From Strigamia acuminata (lineage: Eukaryota > Arthropoda > Chilopoda > Geophilomorpha > Linotaeniidae), in the NCBI GenBank assembly GCA_949358305.1, contig OX442316.1, forward strand, positions 8,990,001 to 9,054,000: a DNA stretch of 64,000 bases, written 5' to 3'. Below the pieces are notes generated by a model. It was not told the origin of the DNA. It was given only the letters and a program-made list of their open reading frames with translations, and searched no databases. Made by a program: the position numbers and the translations under genes. Positions 49,561 through 58,262 of the stretch are shown here, one piece after another (the stretch's first letter is position 1; each line of letters starts with the position of its first letter).

Positions 49561-50831
49561 TAACGCCCAAAAAATAGATTGGAGTACGAAGGATTTTAAT
49601 ACAACACTAGCGCGGAGAAACAGTCACGCCTAAAGTAAAACTAGAGAAAGAATAGTACAACTGATTCTTTAAACTTGGTGTGGGCAAACACACTTAAACT
49701 ACAAAAATGAAATACACTTTTTATACTAAACTAGCGCTTAGGAAGGTGCGCTTTAAACTACAATGTTTTAACAAAATTACACTTAACTTTACGGCTTTTT
49801 CGGATGCAAAATGGTCCAAACGAACAAGGTGGTCACGGTCCAAAATGGTGGTCAAGAGACGTCCAGTCAGTGTGGATGCAAGAAGGCAAGTGGTCTTCAC
49901 ACTTCCCAAAAAATGAATTTTGGGGGTTAATCCGTTCAGTGGGATTGGACAAATAAAAAAATGACACATTTGACGTGTGCCACTCATTCATCACCCAACA
50001 ATGCATTTCCTTTTCTGGATATGCCACCCACTGAGTTTTGGTCCAAATTCTTTTTCGAGAATTTGAACTTTGCCATTCTTGTCAGCAAGATTAACCTGTT
50101 TTTTAAGACAAGTCAAAATCGCCCATTCTCCACAGCTGCTTGACAATCTCCAGTCTCTTTGTAAAGAGAAAATTGTTTTTATTTCTTTTTCGGGAAATAA
50201 TCACAAAATACTACCATTAGTCACATTTTTGGTGAGAAAATATGACCTCTTCAGACTACCATCCAAGTGTCGTTAACTTTTCGTACAAAAAGTTAAAGTT
50301 CAAGCATTTTGATTAGAAATAACTTAAACAATGGACAGCATCGTAAATTCTTCTAGTTGTAGAAACTTCTGTTTGTTTGTCGAGAATCAAAACTTTTTAT
50401 TCAAAAGAAATGATCCAACAAACGTCTGGCACATTTATTTATATTTTTCGCGAAATAATAAATAATGTACGGTAGTCTACTTGTTACACATTCTTGTGAG
50501 AAAAATGCAACTAGACTCGGGAAACAATGTTCAATCAATATTTCGATTAAAATATTAACAACACTGTGAAATTTGTAATTATATTTTTCTTTTTCGAGAG
50601 AAAATACAACAAACAAATCAAAAATCGTAATTTTCTCGTTAAAGAAAATCACAACACGAACAAAACGGTTATAAATTTCTTTTTTAAGAAAATTTACAAC
50701 ACGGACATTTAGTCATAATTTTCTGTTTAGAAAAAAATACAACTCAGCCATAATTTTCTTGGTAAAGAAAAATTACAACAAAAATGTCAAAATTCAAAAT
50801 TTTACCTGAGTTCACTTTTAGCTTGCAACCT

Positions 50832-50849
50832 ATCTCGGTGGAACCTCCA
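50832..50849 (-). other. Primer binding site, tRNA-Gln type
   Basis: On the minus strand TGGAGGTTCCACCGAGAT, two bases inside the 5' LTR. Its complement, ATCTCGGTGGAACCTCCA, reads as the 3' end of an animal tRNA-Gln plus CCA, as I recall that tRNA's T-arm and acceptor strand. Confidence 0.8.
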
Positions 50850-50851
50850 CG

Positions 50852-52569
50852 TGTGACGATGACCTTTCGATGACGCTATCCGCTCAAAATGTGTATTTTG
50901 GCATAACAAGCAAGTCTATCAATTCTAGTAGTTGAGAGATAAGTTAACAAACCTAAAGTGTGAACTGGGTAAAATAATGACACATGCGGTTATCAAGACA
51001 TAACATATTTATTGATATATAAATATAATCACCGTGAAGTGATTATATTAATCAATTTGCATAAACTACGGTTATACATTGACTATGCCGACAATTGGCC
51101 GTATAAATGGGTAGATAAACTATACATACAGTCGCCTAACCGGCGCTATGATAATATCAAGTCGGCTTCATCGGGTCAGTAAGATGTCGTCTGAATCGGT
51201 TGATTATTTGGTCCTAGTCGTACATCGGGGTCTGGTTCAAATCTGTAATGAAAAGGTTAGTATCCGAGGACGTCCGGTTGACGGTATCTGCATCGCCACA
51301 AACTTGGGGCGGTTATTGGTTTAAATGGCTTGTGAGAGCCATTTACCAATTGACCTCTTATAAATGTTTTAAGACATTTATAATTGGTGTGATACGTCAA
51401 ATTGGTTCTTCATACGAGAGTAAACTGATGCGAGTTTACAATCATAACTTCTGGTTCCGTGTAATGGATGTATTTATTAGAGTATTACTTTTCAGTAAAT
51501 ACTCATAATAATTCTGCTTACATAAAGTTGGCAATTTAGCTACACATTTACTGGCAAGTAAATGCTAATGTAGCTAGTCTTCAGTTTTGTACAGTTCTGG
51601 AAGAAGTATCCGTGTTTATGCACAATGCTGAGTTGTGACATAAACTAGCTGGGGATTTAATCTAACTAAACTTTTCCGAGTTTAGTTATTTCAACCCTAA
51701 TGTTACATTTTCGACACGCTGTTCGGCAGCCGTGGTTTACTGTAACTGGCAGGCCTTGTGGAACACTTGTTGAATTATATCCGGCCCGACGGGATTCTTA
51801 CTACTCATCGCCGCGACCTGATCTCCTCACGGCCACACAGCCGTCATCGGGCACCCGGACATGGAGGCATCATATCACCCATCTCCACGTCAAGTGTACG
51901 CCGTATGTAGGTTGTCATAGGCCCGCAGTATAAGGGGCATTGACTGCGCAATCAACAGACAAGCAAGTGTCTGCGCAATCAACATGACAACCGGAGTAGT
52001 AGAATGGGCTCAAGAAAACATATAGTCAAATATCTGGTCAAGAGCGAGTTACTTCCTGTTGCAAGGAAATATATACTCATGGTGGACAATGGCTTGACCA
52101 TTGCTCCAATGAGAGCAGTGGTCCCCTGAATCCCTCCAATCACTGGTCAGAGTGATGGGATACTCAGGACACATTTCCAGTCCAGGTGGTCAACAGGAAC
52201 TGGATACACAGGCCATAGCTCTCTGCTAGGTCAGGACAGGAACTGGATAGCGAGGAACACTTTTGGATTAAGTCTTTCAACTTAACCAAGGGGGGTCCGA
52301 GCTGGAAGCAGGTGCAGAGGGGTGAGTTAATCCCCTAAACCTAGTTTTGTGATAACTTGACAAGAGTTGTCACAAAACAGTTTAATATCAATATTTACTT
52401 CAATAAATAAAGATAAAGTTGATTCTCTACATTGAAATCACATAAAAGTTGCATTTTATGTGATTTTACATCAAACTGGAAATTCTGTTCGAATTTGCCA
52501 CTTTTGGTCGTCAGCGCCATCTATTGGCGAAATTGTCGTTATATCGAGTGGAGAAGGCCGTGACCGTCA
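50852..52569 (-). repeat. Right LTR (5' LTR of the minus-strand element)
   Basis: 1718 bp, offset 8,539 bp from the left LTR. It carries the same stem-loops; G at 52091 completes CAATGG/CCATTG (52087-52103), which A at 43552 breaks in the other copy. The frames 51248-51508 and 51700-51933 are copies of those in the left LTR. Confidence 0.95.
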
Positions 52570-52575
52570 TAACTT
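52570..52575. repeat. Target-site duplication, right
   Basis: TAACTT, identical to 42307-42312. Confidence 0.9.
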
Positions 52576-52583
52576 GTTTTCAG

Positions 52584-52772
52584 TTAAATTTGAATTTTAA
52601 ATGTGTGATTGGCCTTGTGAACCGAGCGACGGGAATTGCTCCGTGGAGGCTAAACACAAAAGAGAGAAATGGTATGACGTGGCAATTTGAAGAGAAAAGT
52701 AGAATAAAGAAAGAAGGCTTTCGCGATTTGTTTAAGTTCGGGCGCAGTGGGGCCGACATAAAAAGGATTTAA
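52584..52772 (+). CDS. Candidate terminal coding exon, unrecognised
   Basis: Directly after the insertion site TTGTTTTCAG reads as a 3' splice site, followed by 62 open codons and TAA. Codon third positions are GC-richer than the surroundings (for example CGAGCGACGGGAATTGCTCC), as in a coding stretch. The peptide is basic and includes TGIAPWRL, FRDLFKFGRSG and ends DIKRI; I recognise no family. If real, its 5' partner lay left of the present insertion and the 10-kb element now separates them. It could equally be a fragment of an older repeat. Confidence 0.3.
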   Translation, partial: LNLNFKCVIGLVNRATGIAPWRLNTKERNGMTWQFEEKSRIKKEGFRDLFKFGRSGADIKRI

Positions 52773-55025
52773 TTCGCTCTGTGCATAAAATCCATTGAAA
52801 AAAATGTCGGATAAAATGATAAAAGTAAAAACAACCTTGAAAATATCACGTACGGTATTCCTTTGAGTTTGTAACAGTGAACTCCCAGTAAAATCAATTT
52901 CTATGTGCGAAAGCTTAAAAATGATACACGAAACACAAAGAAATTGATTTTCTCGTTAAAGAAAACAGGAAATTAATTAGTCACTATTGTGATTGGTGGC
53001 AACTCAACCACCATAGAGAAAGTATTGATGTTTCTTGCGAGCCTGTCATTATTGGTGATTACTAATTTACCTTTATAGAAGTTTCTTAAATTTTGTACGT
53101 AACTCCTATTCCAGTTTACGAGTATGTATATTCCGAACATCGGTTGACTCCGCTAAGACGTGTTCTAGAGTGGAAGGTAAATGCAGAATATACTTTTTCA
53201 TAATTTCAATTTTGTTTTTGAAATTGAATAAAAAAAACTCACTTGTCAGTTGCGCGCCCACTCTGTAAAAAGCTTCCGACATGCCTCAAGCTGTCCCTAG
53301 TAGACTGTTAATGGTGAACTACTGGTCGCCATGGTCGAAATTGGATTAGATTTAAGCCTAAGAAACGTTTCCCTGGCCAGTACCTTCTCACAAAAAATTG
53401 TTAAATCCAAAAATGGTCTCTTGTGAGTGAGGAGCAGAAATTTTTGCATAATTTGGCAAATTTGAATGGTCGTGCTAATCTTACAGCATTGTCTTATCGG
53501 TTCGAAGCATGTACAAGATATATATATTCTAGTTAGCCAATTATATGAAGCAAACAGATCATAAAACAGACTTAAAATCACGTAGAATCAGAAACATTAT
53601 CTGCCACTTTTTAATACCAAAAGCTAATAATGTTTGCCAACTCCTGATGTTTGAATAAGCTTAGAAAATCACCTGAAAAAAAGATGATCCAATAATGTTA
53701 GTGCCATCTCATTAGGTGTCGGCTTGTTCAAGAGCATGTTTTATTAATTTGTAATAAATTTTCAGAACGTCCCCCTCAATATATCGTGACAACACTTAGG
53801 AATTGCTTATGGTGAATTTAAACACTTTTTGTGTACAGTGCTCCCAAACGAACTTCTTTTGGTTCCTGGAAAAACCTGGTGTTCAAAGATCTAATCAAAG
53901 TCAGACCTTTGATCGTTGTCTTAAATATGACAAAATTGCCCAATAATTAAACCTTTTACAATCATTAAATTACAATATAATGTCAAAGATGACCAAAATC
54001 AAGCGTATTAAACTTTATCTCAAAATAATGCTACTTATTTTATAGATAATTTTCTTTAGCGGTCATGTTTTTCTCTCTAAAAGCAACATCCTGCTAGAAA
54101 TTGCCAATTTAAAGCATCAATTGAGTTTCTCTGCTACTACCAAAAACCATACCGACACCGTCGGCTTCATTAATTTAGATACGAATTTTAAATTTCAATC
54201 TGTTATTTATGAAAGAAAACTAAAAAAAAAGACTTGACGGTGTTTACGATCTATAAAAAATTAGAAGTCGATTTTTTCAGCCAAGTCATTGTAATTTGAA
54301 AATTCCCAAATGTTTCTCCAGTAAAAATATACAACCAAGCACAATTTAAACAAAACTCAATCCTACAACATCCTTCACAGACAATAATTAATCGCAGCGA
54401 CCACTGTATAGGTACATTCCATGTAAACAGGAAATCAAACCATCGCGTATGAGCATCCTGTATTAAAATATTTTTTTATTTACATAATGCCTTGTCACTG
54501 ATCGAAAGGAATGAGAGGTACCGGTATGTGTATTTGTTAAAACATTATAACATGTAGTAATTTTCATGGGCTTCTGAGTGTTTGACGGATCACAAAAAGC
54601 TGTAATAATAATATAACTCCAGCGCTCGGAATAATCTGAATCACAAATATAATTCTTAAACGTCATGGTTAATCTATTCGTGTCAGTCACAATTGAGGAA
54701 AGAAATCATTGAACTAAACCTCTATTTATTGTTCCCATTTGCCGACTAAGCAGCTGCACAGAAAACACTGTCGTAATCATTATACCAACAAATATTCCAC
54801 GAATTATTATTTTTAAAAACGATCTATTTCAAAGTCGTATAAGGAAAAGTGATTAATTGTTCGTTTTCCCCTATTTAAAGGTAAACAAAATCAAATTCCC
54901 CATTTAAACGTATCTGGAGCGCCGTCGCAGCAGGTATTCCCAAACCACATTACAGTGTAAAATTTAATATTCTTATACGTTTCATTTTTAGTTTTAGATC
55001 ATTTACACCAAATTACTTCATCATA
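52773..55025. other. Intergenic region
   Basis: No gene supported. The minus-strand frame 53297-53581 is open but has no domain or gene context. The last 100 bp hold the promoter and leader of the secreted-protein gene. Confidence 0.5.
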
Positions 55026-55487
55026 ATGAAAATCATATGTTTATTCATTATTTGCCTGACTATATGCGTGCAAACAGAAGCAAAAAATCCTTTTCAAATG
55101 GTCGAGTCAATGGGATTGAAGGCCGTCGTTTGTGAAATAACCGTTTTGAAAACAATAATCGAAGAAGTTAGAAAACTTTTTAAATATAAACCGTACTGTC
55201 ATTCCCTCGTTGAAGATGCGGTTGATGAAGTTGCCGACACCGTGCAGTCTGGTATAAGCGGTATTGAAAACAATGTCATGCATTTGTTCGATGCTGGTAA
55301 AACCACAGAAAAGCCCGGCGAAAGTGGAAAAACAGAAAAACCCATCGCCAGCGGTATAATGGACGGCGTAGAAGAAGCTGCAAGTGGTGTGCTAGACTCC
55401 ATTGACAGTGGAATAAAAGGTGTTGAAAATATGTTTAATCTTAAAAAAACTACACCTAAAACCACGAGAAAAAATAACTTTTTTTAA
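55026..55487 (+). CDS. Small secreted protein, acidic helical repeats
   Basis: 153 aa, not recognised. Signal peptide about 1-19 (hydrophobic core ICLFIICLTICV, likely cut after QTEA). The mature part starts with a two-cysteine helix (C36 to C58, 21 residues between) like that of the 41697 protein. Then come two related acidic amphipathic segments, about 61-94 (EDAVDEVADTV...SGIENNV..LF...KTT) and about 111-143 (MDGVEEAASGV...SGIKGVENMF..KTT), joined by a Lys/Thr/Pro/Gly linker with two GKTxEKP phrases, and a basic Thr/Lys tail. The ATG is the first in the frame; an AATAAA lies 71 bp past the stop. It may be a single-exon extracellular effector or structural peptide; the function is unknown. 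Confidence 0.75.
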   Translation: MKIICLFIICLTICVQTEAKNPFQMVESMGLKAVVCEITVLKTIIEEVRKLFKYKPYCHSLVEDAVDEVADTVQSGISGIENNVMHLFDAGKTTEKPGESGKTEKPIASGIMDGVEEAASGVLDSIDSGIKGVENMFNLKKTTPKTTRKNNFF

Positions 55488-55557
55488 AGCAAGTGTTAAA
55501 TTTTCAAAAACTAATTTAAAACTTTGTTTTATTAATGTATAACCCTTGAAAATATTC

Positions 55558-55563
55558 AATAAA
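55558..55563 (+). terminator. Poly(A) signal of the secreted-protein gene
   Basis: AATAAA 71 bp after the stop codon, followed by a T/G-rich stretch. Confidence 0.7.
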
Positions 55564-57900
55564 CTCATTTGCTTTATTCGATGTACGTTATTTTTATGAG
55601 TTAATCTATTTATAATTGCGCATCCATTAAATGACGAAGCGATTTCTTTTTTGACAAATTTTCATTAGCGTTGACAAAATACCTCAGTCGCCCTAGTTTC
55701 CAATATTGTGTTTGTGTATTAGTATAATTAATACGAATAGAAATATTTCGATTTGTTTCTAAATCACATGTTATGAGGTTGATGTGAAAAAAAATTTCAC
55801 ACTATCAAATGTGATCTCTACGATTGTTGCTGGAACCTTTCCATATTTTTCTGTTTCAAAGGGGAAAAAATGTCGATTTTAAAGCAGCTGGAGATTTGTG
55901 TTCTCTGGCCGATAGGAGAACTGACAAGGTCTTTGGGGTTGGTTTTATGACAGACACATTCAATGTTCAAGGAAAAACTCCTTGGTAAATGGAATATGGC
56001 TTTACCCACAATCCGCTGCTACAGAGATTTTATTTCAAAAAAATGTAAGTCTGAGAAATGAATTTTCAGCCTGTAGAATATCATCGCTGAAATATATTTT
56101 TTTTCCCAACAATTTGTCGCAACTGTCGACAAAATGTTGGCACACTCACAGAATGTGATGGGTCTGTATAAAGTGTATGTTATCGACGTCATCAAGCGGT
56201 AACAACACATAAAGTTCAGATTTGTATTAATTTTTTTCGTTTTCTTTTGGCTTTTATAGACTTAGAGCTGACGAGCTAAAATTATAACTTGTACTCATGT
56301 TGGCAGACCAACTGACCTCATTCATATTTGTCTTCTTCAATATTCCAATAATATTCGTGTATTTTTCTCTATTCATCTCATTCGATTGTATTTGTCCTCA
56401 TATTGAGGACATAAATTATGCAATTGAATACAATAACGTTACACAATAGCATTTTAGTCCCAGAATTCAATAAACATATTGAAATAAAGTTTTTTCCTAA
56501 TGGTAAAAAAGAAATATAAATTATTTAGTATCTACACTGGGCGGATTAGTGCTGATGCATCGATATGAGTAAAAACTAGAAAAAACATAATAATTTATTA
56601 AAGTTCAAAGCTATCAAGCAGAAGTAAACTTTCAATGTCGATCCATGATCTACCAACAGATCTTACGGTGGTTGATTACCCTTTGGTTCGTTGTGTAATG
56701 GAATTGCCAAGGAAAAAAAACATTTCAATTCATGACAATCACTTAAGGCCCATTTGTTTCCGCCATTTTGAGCTTTCATTAAGTAAAAGAACAAATACAT
56801 TACCAGTCAGTTAATTTACTATAATTTATTTTATTCTTATTTAATACTTAATTAAGTCATTATCTCGGTAACCTTTTAAATTGCTTTATTAACCAGATAG
56901 GATAATCAAAATATTCCTTCCATTTATCAATTTTGTATCCGTTGATATTAAACCAATCACACACACATCCGGCAAAAGTTATTTTTTGGCCTATAGTGAT
57001 AAAGCAGAACGACAAAATTATTCACACATAAATTGAATAAGTGCTTCAAAATTGTCCAAAACTTCATATTTTTATCGCAGTAAATAGACCGGAGAAGCAT
57101 ATCTAAACCAAAGCAAAAGCACGCCAACTATATATGCAAATTAAACCATATAAAGCAAAAATAGTAGCAATTCAAACTATTTCGCTTGCCAAATTTAAAC
57201 GAACTTGCCTTTTTAATACTACTATAAACTAGTTTAAATAAAATTTACAAACTAACTAATTATACGCAAGCCTATTCCTATACGGCATAAGAAACTCAAC
57301 CTGATACTCTCTTCTCTTAGAAAAGATGATGATAAAAAGTTATCGCCCTCTAACAGGCTTGTTGACTCAACAAAATGTTGCCAACATAAATCTATGAGTA
57401 GCAGTATTCATGTAACAAACATGTGATGCTGGCATGCTGCAACAGACGTATTGTGAATCAATATCTCGAATATAAATTTGAAGGGCAAAGAAAGAAATAA
57501 CATGGAAGTAGGATAGCAGAATTTAGGCTTGTTCATCACACATTCTTCTTGCGCTCCCGAGTTTCCACTGGCAGGAATGAAAGACGGTAACAACTTCTAG
57601 AAAGGGGAGGGGAACAACCTCTACCGCCAGTGAATGATAAATATCATGACAAGAAATATAAAATGGTCCGAATTCACTGAAACCGTGAAAGAAAAAGAGG
57701 GCGATAAAGGATTCTCTGATGGGTCAAGCTTATTTCGCAGAAAATGTGCAACCACAGTGATAATAAGATTTTATTTTATCTTACAATAAAAAAAAATTTT
57801 TTTTAAAGGACAATCTTTATCGCATTTGGTGAGACAAAAAAAAATCACAGCAAATTGAAAACATCCTTAAAAATCTATTGTAACTACAAATTCAATTATT
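55564..57900. other. Intergenic region
   Basis: AT-rich. Short minus-strand frames (55818-56009, 56019-56210, 57408-57593) have no support. Confidence 0.5.
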
Positions 57901-58144
57901 ATATTTTTTTAAATGTTTTTTCTATTTTTTTTTTAGTGTAACCCTCAACCCTTTGGTGGAGCCTTTAGTGATAGTGTGCCAACTATCGTCGCAATTTGGA
58001 ATTAGGGATAGCGAGTGGTGTGTAGCGTGCAGTTGCATTGCACTAGACTAGTGCTGTGGGAGGTATGATGAGTTGCTCTCCTGATGCGTTATATTCAGGA
58101 TTACTGTGTAATTGAATCTGATTTGTCACATAGACAACTTTTGA
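57901..58144 (+). promoter_or_regulatory. Probable 5' leader of the signal-peptide gene
   Basis: GC-richer than its surroundings between 57.94 and 58.10 kb. It contains a short upstream frame (ATG ATG at about 58062, 16 codons ending at an in-frame TGA) before the main start. An in-frame TGA abuts the main ATG. Confidence 0.4.
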
Positions 58145-58262
58145 ATGTTACCAATAATGTTTAGATGTAGTATGTTTTGGTTGACTACGTGTTGTTTCCT
58201 CACTTTGTATTTGTTATTGAACTTCTCGGCGTTTGCTTCTGATGTGGAATCAACGAATTCAG
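58145..58262 (+). CDS. First coding exon of a secreted or membrane protein (signal peptide)
   Basis: 39 codons plus one base from ATG 58145 (another in-frame ATG at 58157) to a GTAAAG donor after 58262. The peptide has a short polar N-terminus, a strong hydrophobic core (CCFLTLYLLLNFSAFA) and a likely cleavage near AFAS, then an acidic start of the mature chain (DVESTNS). The layout, signal peptide then phase-1 intron, is typical of extracellular or receptor genes. No downstream exon was found within the remaining 5.7 kb, so the intron is long and the identity unknown. Confidence 0.6.

Larger units (their letters stand above)
46517..50775. repeat. Hairpin array in the element interior
   Basis: Perfect stems at 46517-46539 (9 bp), 46865-46882 (7 bp), 46896-46923 (8 bp), 47184-47201 (7 bp), 47258-47282 (9 bp), 47870-47889 (8 bp), 48284-48307 (9 bp, loop CTACCA), 48394-48412 (8 bp), 48449-48474 (10 bp, loop TTGTAG), 49382-49403 and 49453-49474 (8 bp, CGTTTA), 49525-49544 (7 bp, TGTGGG), 50273-50296 (9 bp, CGTACA), 50537-50556 (7 bp, CGATTA), 50630-50649 (7 bp, CGTTAA). 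A recurrent family has an ATTTTTCT-type arm, six variable bases and an AGAAAAAT-type arm, for example loops CGCGAA, TGTTAA, TGTTAG, TGTCAA, TTTTCG, TTTTTA and TGGTAA between 47.6 and 50.8 kb, with five members in 50582-50775 spaced about 40 bp. Confidence 0.8.
42313..52569 (-). mobile_element. Non-autonomous LTR retrotransposon, complete, recent
   Basis: 10,257-bp element with 1718-bp LTRs starting TG and ending CA, a 6-bp target duplication TAACTT, a tRNA-Gln-type primer site beside the right LTR and a purine tract beside the left LTR. Transcription therefore runs on the minus strand: the right copy is the 5' LTR. The internal region (44031-50851, 6.8 kb) contains no frame with protease, reverse transcriptase, RNase H or integrase motifs; only a Ser/Pro/Arg-rich frame interrupted by a TAG (49307-48519). 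Such large elements with intact cis signals but no pol are called LARD-like and are mobilised in trans by a relative. With one LTR difference found in 1718 bp, insertion is recent. The superfamily cannot be fixed without pol. Both LTRs and interior are crowded with stem-loops. Confidence 0.9.

Noticed and set aside
42313-52569. Segmental duplication of host DNA as an explanation for the two 1.7-kb copies
   Set aside because: The target duplication, TG..CA ends, primer site and purine tract at the correct places identify LTRs.
52524-52583. Upstream part of an 82-aa frame running from the LTR into host DNA
   Set aside because: The first codons are LTR sequence joined to host DNA by the insertion; only the part after the CAG could be an exon.
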